A stretch of DNA of 38,732 bases from Albimonas sp051747505 (lineage in GTDB: Bacteria; Pseudomonadota; Alphaproteobacteria; Rhodobacterales; Rhodobacteraceae): NCBI GenBank assembly GCA_051747505.1, contig JBNJGE010000008.1:1-38732 (forward strand), read 5' to 3'. This document shows, one piece after another, positions 1 through 7,502 of the stretch. The notes below the pieces were generated by a model that did not search any database, was not told the DNA's origin, and saw nothing but the letters and a program-made list of their open reading frames with translations. A program made the translations under genes and the position numbers. Each line of letters starts with the position of its first letter. Within the stretch, counting starts at the first letter, position 1.

Positions 1-303
1 CCCCAGCATCAGCAGGGCGGGGGCGGCCTCGGTCCCGGCCTCGGCGAGGCGGAACAGGCCCATGACGGCGAGCGCGACGCCCGCGACCATCACCACGGCA
101 AAGCGGGCGGAGGGGCGCCAGAGAGCCTGGCGGCGGGCCTCGATGACCTCCGGCGCCTCGGGCGGACGGTCGGCGTCCATGCGCGCCATGCAGCGCCGCC
201 AGGCGACGAGGGTCCAGGCGGCGCGGAGAAAGAGCAGCAGGGCGAGCCACTTGGCGAGCGGATGGCCGCTGATGACCTCGAGGATGTTGCCCAGCCCGCT
301 CAC
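1..303 (-). CDS. membrane protein, 5' part only (runs off the left edge)
   Basis: An open frame of 101 codons begins with GTG at 303 and continues past base 1. The GTG overlaps the TGA of the FrnE/DsbA-like gene, so the two are probably translationally coupled. The translation starts SGLGNILEVISGHPLAKW, then has a hydrophobic stretch (LALLLFLRAAWTLVAW), a short charged Arg/Glu-rich loop, and a second hydrophobic stretch (FAVVMVAGVALAVMGLF). This suggests a small integral membrane protein with at least two helices. I do not recognise the family. The GTG start is chosen because it sits exactly at the overlap; no in-frame ATG lies closer. Confidence 0.6.
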   Translation of the reverse strand, partial: MSGLGNILEVISGHPLAKWLALLLFLRAAWTLVAWRRCMARMDADRPPEAPEVIEARRQALWRPSARFAVVMVAGVALAVMGLFRLAEAGTEAAPALLMLG

Positions 304-944
304 GCCTGCGCGTCCGCGGAGAGCTGGCGCAACTCGGCCATGACGCGCCGCCACAGGTCGGGCTCCTGCGCGCCCTGCACGACGTAGCGGCCGCCGATGA
401 GAAAGGTGGGCACGCCCGACACGCCCATCTCGCGGGCGGAGGCGTCCTCCTGGCGGACCTCCTCGACATCGGCGTCGGAGGCCAGCAGGCGGGAGACGAG
501 GTCCGCATCCATGCCGGCTTGCGCGGCGGTGGCGGTCAGGACATCGGGGTCGGAGATGTCCTCGCCCTCGACGAAATAGCGGCGGAAGAGGCCGTCATTG
601 ACGGCGTTCTGAGCCTTCTCGATCCGCGCCCAGCGCAGAAGTCTGTGCGCGTTCAGGGTGTTGGGGGTGCGCTTGATGCGGGCGAAGTCGACCTCCAGGC
701 CGGCCTCGCGGGCGGCGGCGGCGATGCGGTCATAGACCTTCTGCGCGCCGTCCTCGCCGAATTTCATTTCCAGGTAGGATTCTCTGTCCATGCCTTCAGG
801 CGGCATGTCAGGATTGAGCTGGAAGGGCTTCCATTCGATGTCGAAAACCGGATCAGGCTGGTCGGCCAGCGCCTGCTCCAGCTTGGCCTTGCCGATGTAG
901 CACCAGGGGCAGATCGGGTCGGAGAGTATGTCTAGCCGGGTCAT
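300..944 (-). CDS. FrnE/DsbA-family thioredoxin-fold oxidoreductase
   Basis: The 214-residue protein belongs to the DsbA-like FrnE group, thiol-disulfide oxidoreductases or isomerases with a helical insert in a thioredoxin fold. The CPWC active site is at residues 12-15, right after the first strand (LDILSDP). The C-terminal part carries the cis-Pro loop signature GVSGVPTFLIGGRYVVQGAQ. There is no signal peptide, so the protein is probably cytoplasmic, as is usual for FrnE. Length fits the family. Its stop overlaps the start of the membrane protein to the left. The physiological substrate cannot be read from the sequence; 2-hydroxychromene-2-carboxylate isomerase is a related family but lacks this CxxC pattern. 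Confidence 0.88.
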   Translation of the reverse strand: MTRLDILSDPICPWCYIGKAKLEQALADQPDPVFDIEWKPFQLNPDMPPEGMDRESYLEMKFGEDGAQKVYDRIAAAAREAGLEVDFARIKRTPNTLNAHRLLRWARIEKAQNAVNDGLFRRYFVEGEDISDPDVLTATAAQAGMDADLVSRLLASDADVEEVRQEDASAREMGVSGVPTFLIGGRYVVQGAQEPDLWRRVMAELRQLSADAQA

Positions 945-1038
945 GGTCCCAAGATGGGGCCGGGCGCGGAAGGGGTCAACGCCGGGTCAGGCCCACGGGG
1001 CGCGCAGGGCGCCGGCGGCCCGTCGCGGGAGGCGTCAG

Positions 1039-1076
1039 GGCCTGTGCGCAACCCGTGCACGACGCGTGCACAGGCC
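1039..1076 (-). terminator. hairpin after the 3-hydroxybutyrate dehydrogenase gene
   Basis: A 9 bp inverted repeat (GGCCTGTGC at 1039-1047, GCACAGGCC at 1068-1076) encloses a second inner GTGCAC pair. It lies 30 bp beyond the stop of the leftward dehydrogenase gene. No U-tract follows, so it may be a weak or Rho-assisted terminator, or a 3'-end stabilising hairpin. Confidence 0.35.
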
Positions 1077-1105
1077 GTGCTGACAATCGTTGAGAAAACC
1101 TTGCC

Positions 1106-1891
1106 TCACATCGCGGTCCAGCCGCCGTCCACGGACAGGCTCGTGCCGGTGATCTGGGCCGCGTCCTCGGAGCACAGGAAGGCGACCGTGCCGCCGATCT
1201 GCTCGGGCGTGGCGAACTGCTTGGAGGGCTGGCGGGCGAGGATGACGTTGCGGATCACCTCCTCTCGCTCCATTCCGTACTGCTTCATCGTGTCGGGGAT
1301 CTGGGACTCGACCAGGGGCGTGAGGACGTAGCCGGGGCAGACGGCGTTGACGGTGATCGGCGCCTCCGCCGTTTCCAGCGCGGCGGTCTTGGTCAGGCCT
1401 AGGATGCCGTGCTTGGCGGCGATGTAGGCCGACTTGTAGGGGGAGGCCCGCAGTCCGTGGGCGGAGGCGATGTTGACGATCCGCCCCCAGCCGGCCTTGC
1501 GCATCAGGGGCAGGGCGGCGGCGGTGGTGTGAAAGGCCGAGGAGAGGTTGATGGCGATGACGGCGTCCCACTTCTCGGTCGGGAACTCCTCGATCGGGGC
1601 GACGTGCTGGATGCCGGCGTTGTTCACGAGGATGTCGCAGCCGCCGAGCATATCGTCGGCCTTCGCGATCAGCTTGCGGCAGTCCTCCGGCTTCGCCATG
1701 TCGGCGGGGATGTAGGCGACCTCGGAGCCGGTGCGCGCGGACATCTCGGAGGCGAGGCGGTGGTCCTCCTCGCGGTCGGTGAAGGAGTTGAGGGCGACGT
1801 AGGCCCCCAGGCTCGCGAGGCGTTCGGCCACGGCGAGGCCGATGCCGGAGTTCGAGCCGGTGACGACGGCGGTCTTGCCCTTGAGAGACAT
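1106..1891 (-). CDS. bdhA: 3-hydroxybutyrate dehydrogenase (SDR family)
   Basis: The 261-residue classical short-chain dehydrogenase has the cofactor motif TGSNSGIG (11-18), NNAG (90-93) and the catalytic Ser143, Tyr156, Lys160 in IASAHGLRASPYKSAYIAAK. Features typical of the D-3-hydroxybutyrate dehydrogenase subgroup are the NAGIQHVAPIEEFP segment, the long lid VESQIPDTMKQYGM, and the C-terminal SLSVDGGWTAM. It would interconvert 3-hydroxybutyrate and acetoacetate with NAD(H), in line with PHB and ketone-body metabolism in Rhodobacterales. It is a single gene transcribed leftward. Subgroup assignment rests on remembered family features, not a search. Confidence 0.9.
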   Translation of the reverse strand: MSLKGKTAVVTGSNSGIGLAVAERLASLGAYVALNSFTDREEDHRLASEMSARTGSEVAYIPADMAKPEDCRKLIAKADDMLGGCDILVNNAGIQHVAPIEEFPTEKWDAVIAINLSSAFHTTAAALPLMRKAGWGRIVNIASAHGLRASPYKSAYIAAKHGILGLTKTAALETAEAPITVNAVCPGYVLTPLVESQIPDTMKQYGMEREEVIRNVILARQPSKQFATPEQIGGTVAFLCSEDAAQITGTSLSVDGGWTAM

Positions 1892-2010
1892 GTCGCGTTT
1901 CGCTCCCTGCGTGGATAGGGTCGGGGCCGCGCGCAGGCTAACCGTTGCGCGGCGCGGAAGCGAGCGGCGCGGCGGTCGCGGGCGCGGTGTTTCCGGCAGG
2001 CAGGGGGGCG

Positions 2011-2040
2011 AAAAAAAGACGCCCTCCGAGGAGGGCGTCA
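2011..2040 (-). terminator. strong intrinsic terminator for leftward transcription, no gene upstream
   Basis: A perfect 10 bp inverted repeat (GACGCCCTCC at 2018-2027, GGAGGGCGTC at 2030-2039) has seven A at 2011-2017 on the plus strand. Read leftward it is a GC stem followed by seven U, a textbook Rho-independent terminator. The only gene to its right (2150-3994) runs the other way, so it must end some other leftward transcript. Confidence 0.85.
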
Positions 2041-2097
2041 GGTGTTGAGGCAGGTTTCATACAGGCAAGAAACCTATCGAGCAGTGGGGACAGAATA
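2011..2097 (-). ncRNA. candidate small RNA of about 75 nt
   Basis: To the right of the orphan leftward terminator is a promoter-like pair on the minus strand: -35 TTGCCC (plus 2116-2121), 18 nt spacer, -10 TATTCT (plus 2092-2097). Initiation near 2085 would give an RNA of about 75 nt. It would have a first hairpin (7 bp, AGGTTTC/GAAACCT at plus 2052-2058 and 2069-2075, loop of 10) and the terminator hairpin, whose top reads CCTCCTC. No convincing peptide is present. I could not match it to 6S, SRP RNA or another named family by eye. Alternatives are the 3' end of a longer antisense RNA to the solute-binding-protein gene. Confidence 0.5.
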
Positions 2098-2149
2098 CGG
2101 AAACAGGCCCCTGATGGGCAAGCGAAACTTTCTTTCGGGGGGCTTGTTC

Positions 2150-3994
2150 ATGAGGCTTGACCGTGCGCGCGCCGGCGTTCCGCGGGGGCGGGACGGGCTG
2201 CGCGGGGCCCTCCGGGCGCTGGGGGCGGCGGCGCTGGTCCTGACATTGGGCGCCGCATCTTGGGGCGCCCGGGCCGAGGGGGCCCACGGGCTAGCGATGC
2301 ACGGGACGCCGGCGCTGCCCGAGGATTTCGCGCATCTGCCCTATGCCGACCCGGACGCGCCGCAGGGCGGGCGGCTGACGCTGGGCGAGCTCGGGGGTTA
2401 CGATTCGCTGAATCCCTACATCCTGAAGGGGCGCGCGCCCTGGTCGGTTCGCGTTCTGAGCGTCGAATCGTTGCTGGGGCGCAACTGGGACGAGCCCTTC
2501 TCCATGTACGGGCTGCTGGCCGAGTCGGTGGAGACGCCGGAGGACCGGAGCTGGCTGGAGTTCCGGCTGCGGGAGGAGGCGCGGTTCTCCGACGGCTCTC
2601 CGGTGACGGTCGAGGATGTCGTCTGGTCCATGGAGGTGCTGGCGGAGAAGGGGCTGCCGGGGTTCCGGACGGTCTGGGAGAATGTGGAGCGGTGGGAGCG
2701 GACGGGCGAGCGCTCCGTGCGGTTCCACTTCGCGGAGCCGGACAGGGAGGCGCCGCTGATCCTGGGGCTGCGGCCGATCCTGAAGAAGGCGAGCTTCGAG
2801 GGGCGGGACTTCGCGGAGAGCTCGCTGGAGCCGCTGGTGGGGTCGGGGCCGTATGTGGTGGAGGAGGCGGAGCCGGGGCGGCGCCTGGTGTTCCGCAAGG
2901 ACCCTGATTACTGGGGCGCGGAGCTGCCGTTCAACGCGGGGCGGTGGAACTTCGAGACGATCCGCTACGAGTGGTTCAAGGACGACGCGGCGCGGTTCGA
3001 GGCCTTCCGCGGGGGCGCGCTGGACGTGTTCCGCGAGGGGGATCCGGCGCGCTGGGAGGAGGGGTATGACTTTCCCGCCGTGCGCGAGGGGGAGATCGTC
3101 AGGGCCGAGATCCCGCATGGGCGGCCGACGGGGCTGACGGGCTTCGTGTTCAACACGCGGCGCGAGATCTTCGCGGACCGGCGGGTGCGGCTGGCGCTGG
3201 CGCATGCCTTCGACTTCGAGGCGACGAACCGGGTGCTCAACCGGGGGGCCTATGCGCGGATCCGGTCGATGTTCGGCAACTCGCCGCTGGGCTTCGAGGG
3301 GGCGGCCGCGGGGCGGGAGCTGGAGATCCTGGCGCCTCACGCGGACAAATTGCCGGAGGGGGCGCTGGAGGGGTTCCGCTGGCCCGAGACCGACGGGACC
3401 GGGCGCAACCGGCGCAACCTGCGCGAGGCGACGCGGCTGCTGAAGGCGGCCGGGTGGTCCGTGGAGGAGGGGCGGCTGGTGAAGGACGGGCGGCCCTTCG
3501 AGTTCGAGATCCTGCTGGGCGGGCCGGACTGGGAGGCGGCGGCGCAGGTCTTCGCCAAGCAGCTGGAGCCGCTGGGGATCGAGGCGCGGGTGCGGCTGGT
3601 CGATGCGGCGCAGTACGAGGCGCGGCGGTCCGAGTACGACTTCGACATGATCGTCAACCGCTGGGCGGCCTCGCTGTCGCCGGGGGCGGAGCAGACGCTC
3701 TACTGGGACTCGGCGGGCGTCGAGGCGCCGGGGACGCGGAACTATCCCGGCGTGGACAGCCCGGCGGTGGAGGCGGCCATTCAGGCGCTGCTGACGGCGC
3801 AGACGCGGGAAGGGTTCGAGGCGGCGGCGCGGGCGTTGGACCGGGCGCTGACGACGGGGGTGTATGTCATCCCACTGTGGCATTCGCCGGCCAGCCGGAT
3901 CGCCTACCGCGCCGAGCTGGGCTTTCCCGAGCGGCTGCCGCTCTACGGCGACTGGGTGGGGTGGCTGCCGGATGTGTGGTGGCGGCGGGAGTGA
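2150..3994 (+). CDS. periplasmic solute-binding protein, ABC family 5 (YejA-like)
   Basis: A 614-residue binding protein for oligopeptide-type ABC importers. The ATG at 2150 is chosen because a G-rich ribosome binding site (2136-2142) sits 7 bases ahead and a signal peptide follows at once: an Arg-rich n-region, a hydrophobic core (LGAAALVLTLGAASWG) and an ARA cleavage site. The mature start (HGLAMHGTPALPEDF...YADPDAPQGG) and later SLNPYILKG are typical of YejA and related microcin C or oligopeptide-binding proteins. The frame stays open upstream to 2042, but that stretch overlaps the candidate small RNA and lacks coding character. No permease or ATPase genes adjoin it, so it is an orphan in this window and its ligand is unknown. 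Confidence 0.88.
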   Translation: MRLDRARAGVPRGRDGLRGALRALGAAALVLTLGAASWGARAEGAHGLAMHGTPALPEDFAHLPYADPDAPQGGRLTLGELGGYDSLNPYILKGRAPWSVRVLSVESLLGRNWDEPFSMYGLLAESVETPEDRSWLEFRLREEARFSDGSPVTVEDVVWSMEVLAEKGLPGFRTVWENVERWERTGERSVRFHFAEPDREAPLILGLRPILKKASFEGRDFAESSLEPLVGSGPYVVEEAEPGRRLVFRKDPDYWGAELPFNAGRWNFETIRYEWFKDDAARFEAFRGGALDVFREGDPARWEEGYDFPAVREGEIVRAEIPHGRPTGLTGFVFNTRREIFADRRVRLALAHAFDFEATNRVLNRGAYARIRSMFGNSPLGFEGAAAGRELEILAPHADKLPEGALEGFRWPETDGTGRNRRNLREATRLLKAAGWSVEEGRLVKDGRPFEFEILLGGPDWEAAAQVFAKQLEPLGIEARVRLVDAAQYEARRSEYDFDMIVNRWAASLSPGAEQTLYWDSAGVEAPGTRNYPGVDSPAVEAAIQALLTAQTREGFEAAARALDRALTTGVYVIPLWHSPASRIAYRAELGFPERLPLYGDWVGWLPDVWWRRE

Positions 3995-4050
3995 GCCGCC
4001 GCCCCGCCCCGGCTCCCGCCCGCCCACCCCGCCGGGACGGGGCGGCGGCT
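3994..4050. terminator. GC-rich hairpin between convergent genes
   Basis: A 13 bp inverted repeat (3994-4006 with 4038-4050) fills the gap between the convergent solute-binding-protein and exporter genes and touches both stops. There is no T-run on either side. It probably acts as a bidirectional transcript end, but the missing U-tract keeps confidence moderate. Confidence 0.5.
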
Positions 4051-4663
4051 AGAGCAGGAGGCCGGCGGCGATCGTCCACATGAGCGCGGCGATGGCGAGG
4101 TCCAGCGCGCGCCAGGCGGACGGGCGCGCGAAGAGGGGAGCGAGCAGGCGGGCGCCGTAGGCCAGCGCGAAGAAGAAGACGAAGGAGGCCGTCACGGCGC
4201 CGAGCGCGAAGGCGGGGCGCAGGCCCGCGGGCTGGGCGGCGCCCAGCGCGCCGAGCAGGCCGAGCGTGTCCAGGTAGACATGCGGGTTGGCCCAGGTGAA
4301 GGCGAGGCACTGGGCGAGCGCGGAGGCGAGGCTCTGGCGGGCGCCGGTCTGCGGGAGCAGCGCCTCGGCCGGGCCGAGGGCGGCGCGCAGGCGCAGGGCG
4401 CCGTAGGCGATCAGGAAGGCGGCGCCGGCCCAGGTCAGGGCGGGGATCAGCCAGGGGGCGCGCGTGGTCAGCGCGGAGAAGCCGGCGACGCCCGCGGCGA
4501 TCAGGACGGCGTCCGACAGCGCGCAGGTCAGCGCCACGGGCAGGACATGCAGCCGGGCGAGACCCTGGCGCAGGACGAAGGCGTTCTGGGCGCCGATGGC
4601 GAGGATCAGGCCGAGGCCCGTGGCGAAGCCTGTCCCGGCGACGGCGAGCGGCCCGGCCTCCAC
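4049..4663 (-). CDS. LysE/ArgO-family amino-acid exporter
   Basis: The 204-residue, highly hydrophobic protein has about six predicted membrane helices. The N-terminal signature GFATGLGLILAIGAQNAFVLRQG is the hallmark of the LysE/ArgO basic-amino-acid exporters, and the central ANPHVYLDTLGLLG matches their conserved second-half motif. It would export arginine, lysine or a related amino acid across the inner membrane. No adjacent LysR-type regulator, the usual partner, is seen here. It follows the DUF502 gene on the same strand with a 5 bp gap and may be cotranscribed with it. Substrate specificity is not readable. Confidence 0.88.
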   Translation of the reverse strand: MEAGPLAVAGTGFATGLGLILAIGAQNAFVLRQGLARLHVLPVALTCALSDAVLIAAGVAGFSALTTRAPWLIPALTWAGAAFLIAYGALRLRAALGPAEALLPQTGARQSLASALAQCLAFTWANPHVYLDTLGLLGALGAAQPAGLRPAFALGAVTASFVFFFALAYGARLLAPLFARPSAWRALDLAIAALMWTIAAGLLL

Positions 4664-4668
4664 CGGGC

Positions 4669-5403
4669 TCAGGCGCGGCGGGCGGGGCGCGGGGCGCCGG
4701 AGGGCGCGCGGCGGGCCTGGCCGGCGGCGCGCTCCTCGGCCGTGGGGGGGGAGACGAGGCCGGCGGAGATGATCAGCTTGGCGGCCTCCTCCACCGTCAT
4801 GTCGAGGGTGACGATGTCCTCGCGCGGCACGAAGAGGAGGAAGCCGGAGGTGGGGTTGGGCGTGGTGGGCAGGAAGACGGAGACCATGCCGTCCTCGCCC
4901 GACACGCGCGCGGAGATCTCGCCGCGGGTCTCGGTGGAGATGAAGGCGATCGACCAGATGCCGCGGCGGGGATACTCGATCAGGCAGGCCTGCTTGAAGG
5001 AGGTCCCGCCCGACTGGCTGAGCACCGTCTCCACGATCTGCTTCACGCCGTTGTAGATGGAGCGGACCACCGGCATGCGGTCCACCCAGCGCTCGGCCAT
5101 GATCACGAGCTGGCGGCCGAACAGGTTCTTGGTCAGCGCCCCGACGATGGCGGTGAAGACGATGAAGACGATCAGCCCGAAGCCGGGCAGGTCCCAGCCC
5201 AGCCAGGCCCTGGGGTGATAGGCGGCCGGCACCAGCGGGACGATGCTGTCGTCCACGAAGGTGACGAAGGTCCAGACCAGGTAGAGGGTCAGGACCACCG
5301 GGGCGACGATCACCAGCCCGGTCAGGAAGTTCGCCCGCCAGCGCTGCCAGTAGGAGCGGCGCGGGCGCCGTCTGGGCTTGCTGCGGGTCGGGGTCCTGGC
5401 CAT
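4669..5403 (-). CDS. DUF502 inner-membrane protein
   Basis: The 244-residue protein starts MARTPTRSKPRRRPRRSYW. It has a basic N-terminus, two membrane helices (LTGLVIVAPVVLTLYLVW and PGFGLIVFIVFTAIVGAL), then the conserved DUF502 body: VDRMPVVRSIYNGVKQIVE, a beta-rich section with FLPTTPNPTSGFLLFVPRED, and a helical end. The function of DUF502 is unknown; related plant proteins are called LIKE COV. The ATG at 5403 is preferred to an upstream start at 5472 because family members begin shortly before the first helix and the extra residues are low-complexity Pro/Ala/Arg. The C-terminal tail is Ala/Arg-rich. Confidence 0.88.
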   Translation of the reverse strand: MARTPTRSKPRRRPRRSYWQRWRANFLTGLVIVAPVVLTLYLVWTFVTFVDDSIVPLVPAAYHPRAWLGWDLPGFGLIVFIVFTAIVGALTKNLFGRQLVIMAERWVDRMPVVRSIYNGVKQIVETVLSQSGGTSFKQACLIEYPRRGIWSIAFISTETRGEISARVSGEDGMVSVFLPTTPNPTSGFLLFVPREDIVTLDMTVEEAAKLIISAGLVSPPTAEERAAGQARRAPSGAPRPARRA

Positions 5404-5618
5404 GCGGGCGGCGCTCTCCGGCGGATCGGGGCGGTGCAGGGCAGGGATAGCGGCCCGGGGCGGGGGCTGCAATGCGCGCGGGGGCGGGGGCGTGCCGCGA
5501 ATGGGAGCTGTTTCCGGAATGTGAAAGATCCCGGCGTTAACGGTTCATGAACCTTCCATCCCGGGCCTCACATCGGCATTGGTTTCAAGCCATCAACTTT
5601 CGAGAGGGGACCCCGACC
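5404..5618. other. divergent intergenic region
   Basis: 215 bp separates the leftward DUF502 gene from the rightward VPLPA protein. The right half is less GC-rich and holds a perfect 10 bp palindrome GTTCATGAAC (5543-5552), which could be an operator or part of a promoter. A good ribosome binding site, GAGAGGGGA, lies at about 5602-5610. I see no RNA gene. Confidence 0.4.
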
Positions 5619-6410
5619 ATGAGAAAGAGTTTCGCGGCGGCGGGCGCCGTCGCCGCCCTGTCCTTCGCCACGAGCGCGCAGGCGCTGGTGCTCGAGGCCG
5701 ACGGCGCGTTCCTGAACATCGACGGGATCAGCTCGAACCCGATGCAGACCTGGGACGCGGAGACCTACGAGGGGCCGTTGCTCAACGGCGTTTCGGTGCG
5801 CTTCGAGCTTTACGAGGACGTGGAAGTCGCGCCCGAAAGTCCGGGCGCGGGCGACAGGGCCTTCGCCTTCGCGGCCGGCGCGGGGGGCAACGCGGCCTCC
5901 TACACGGGCCTGCCGGGGACGGCGGGCGTGAGCGGGAGCCACAATGTCGGGTTCCGCGACATCCTCGTCGAGTTCGACAACGACTCGACCGATATCCCGC
6001 TGGCGGTCGCCCAGGCCTTCGGGATCGACGGCTATGCCGGCTACGACCTGATCGCGATCAGCGGCTACCACGACTCCGGCTATGTCGAGGGAGACGGCGT
6101 CGCCCGCTCCTCCTCGCGCGAGTTCAGCCTGCTCCTGATCGGCGAGGGCGACTGGTTCCCGGAGGACCCGGCCGAATACAACGCGGACCTGCTGAGCGAC
6201 GACGTGTTCCGCGCGGTGCAGCTGACCGACTTCATGGAGGACCACTACGACGGCGGCGGCGTCGAGCCGGTGGTGGAGTCCGCGGGCCTCGGGCCGGCGG
6301 AGACCTTCTCGGTCACGGACGCGCGGGTGCCGCTGCCCGCCGCGCTGCCGCTGCTGGGCGCGGGGCTGGCCGCGCTGGGCGTGATGGCGCGCCGCCGCCG
6401 CGCCGCCTGA
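5619..6410 (+). CDS. secreted protein with VPLPA-CTERM sorting signal
   Basis: The 263-residue exported protein has an N-terminal signal peptide (MRKSFAAAGAVAALSFATSAQA) and a C-terminal tripartite sorting signal: VPLPAALPLLGAGLAALGVM followed by an Arg cluster. VPLPA-CTERM is the Rhodobacterales variant of PEP-CTERM, processed by an exosortase and linked to surface or exopolysaccharide export. The middle is acidic, rich in Asp, Gly and Tyr, and has no enzyme motif I recognise. The ATG at 5619 follows GAGAGGGGA. No exosortase gene is in the window. A strong terminator follows the stop. Confidence 0.88.
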   Translation: MRKSFAAAGAVAALSFATSAQALVLEADGAFLNIDGISSNPMQTWDAETYEGPLLNGVSVRFELYEDVEVAPESPGAGDRAFAFAAGAGGNAASYTGLPGTAGVSGSHNVGFRDILVEFDNDSTDIPLAVAQAFGIDGYAGYDLIAISGYHDSGYVEGDGVARSSSREFSLLLIGEGDWFPEDPAEYNADLLSDDVFRAVQLTDFMEDHYDGGGVEPVVESAGLGPAETFSVTDARVPLPAALPLLGAGLAALGVMARRRRAA

Positions 6411-6434
6411 CCATCGCCGCCGAGGGGGCGCCCG

Positions 6435-6475
6435 CCGCCGCCGGCCCTGGGGAGGGCCGGCGGCGGTTTTCGTTT
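6435..6475 (+). terminator. intrinsic terminator after the VPLPA-CTERM gene
   Basis: A perfect 13 bp GC stem (6435-6447 with 6454-6466), a 6 nt loop and the tail TTTTCGTTT form a clear Rho-independent terminator for rightward transcription. It lies just before the stop of the convergent reductase gene. Confidence 0.9.
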
Positions 6476-7425
6476 CAGTAGCCCTGTTCGCGGTCCACGA
6501 CGTGGCGGAGCGGCTCGCCGCGCGCGAGGCGGCCGATCTGGGCGACCAGCGCGTCGGCCGCCGTCTCCGGCCGGGTGGCCGAGGCGATGTGGGGGGTCAC
6601 GGTCACCTTCGGGTGGGTCCAGAAGGGGTGGTCCGCTGGCAGCGGCTCCTGCCGGAAGACGTCGAGGGTGGCGTGGGAGAGGCGGCCCGAGTCCAGCGCC
6701 TCCAGCAGGGCGGCCTCGTCGATCAGGGTTCCGCGGCCGGGATTGACGATCACGGCGCCGCGGGGGAGCCGGGCGAGGCGCTCGGCGTTGATCAGGCTCT
6801 CCGTCTCCGGCGTGCCGGGCAGGAGCAGGACGAGGATCTCGGAGCGCGACAGGATCTCGCGCAGGCCGTCCTCGCCGTGCAGGCAGGTCACGCCCTCCAC
6901 CTCCTTCGGGCTGCGCGCCCAGCCGGCGACGTCGAAGCGCAGGCGGGCGAGCATGCGCGCGGCGTCCGCGCCCAGCGCGCCGAGGCCGAGCACGCCCACC
7001 CGGCGGTTGCGCGAGAGCGGCGGCGGGTCCTGGGGCCATTCGCCGGGCTTGAGGGCCAGATGCCGGTCGAGGCCGGTGTGGTGGCGCAGGACATGGGCGC
7101 AGACCCAGTCGGTCATCCCCTCGGTCAGGCCGGGCTCGACCATGCGGGTCAGGGGCACGGTCAGGGCGGGGTCGCCCACGATGCGCTCCACCCCCGCCCA
7201 CATGCTGAGCACGGCCCTGAGATTGGGGTAGCGGGAGAAGTCGGAGACCGGCCCTTCGGGGCTGTAGATGACGGCGTCCACGGCCTCGGGCGTGACGGCG
7301 GCGGGGTCGAGGCGCAGGTCCATGACCACGCCGGCGCGGGCGGCGGCGGCGGCCAGCGCCTCGCCCCAGGCCTCGCGCTCGCCCGGGCGGCCGCCGAAGA
7401 GGACGATGGGGGGATGCGCGGTCAT
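6475..7425 (-). CDS. D-2-hydroxyacid dehydrogenase, GhrA-like glyoxylate/hydroxypyruvate reductase
   Basis: The 316-residue NAD(P)-dependent D-2-hydroxyacid dehydrogenase has the dinucleotide-binding motif in RRVGVLGLGALGADAARML, the catalytic Arg in NPGRGTLIDE, the Glu in DVFRQEPLP and the His in VTPHIASATRPE. The N-terminal substrate domain (NLRAVLSMWAGVERIV) and the EPGLTEGMTDWVCAHVLRHH segment are characteristic of GhrA, which reduces glyoxylate and hydroxypyruvate. It is cytoplasmic and transcribed alone, convergent with the VPLPA gene. The ATG at 7425 is followed at once by a typical first beta strand. Exact substrate preference is not certain. Confidence 0.87.
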   Translation of the reverse strand: MTAHPPIVLFGGRPGEREAWGEALAAAAARAGVVMDLRLDPAAVTPEAVDAVIYSPEGPVSDFSRYPNLRAVLSMWAGVERIVGDPALTVPLTRMVEPGLTEGMTDWVCAHVLRHHTGLDRHLALKPGEWPQDPPPLSRNRRVGVLGLGALGADAARMLARLRFDVAGWARSPKEVEGVTCLHGEDGLREILSRSEILVLLLPGTPETESLINAERLARLPRGAVIVNPGRGTLIDEAALLEALDSGRLSHATLDVFRQEPLPADHPFWTHPKVTVTPHIASATRPETAADALVAQIGRLARGEPLRHVVDREQGY

Positions 7426-7502
7426 GGGGGCCTCCTGCGGTTGCGGACGGAACCCGGGGTAGGGGTTCCGGCGGCGCGGGGCAAGGCGGGGGCGGGGCGT
7501 CC

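Noticed and set aside
2011..2121. 6S RNA or SRP RNA
   Set aside because: I looked for the SRP GGAAG/GCAGCC core and for long 6S closing stems and found neither convincingly; left as an unnamed candidate.
2291..4027. Long leftward frame opposite the solute-binding protein
   Set aside because: Pro/Arg/Gln-rich shadow translation; the plus-strand frame has a signal peptide and family signatures.
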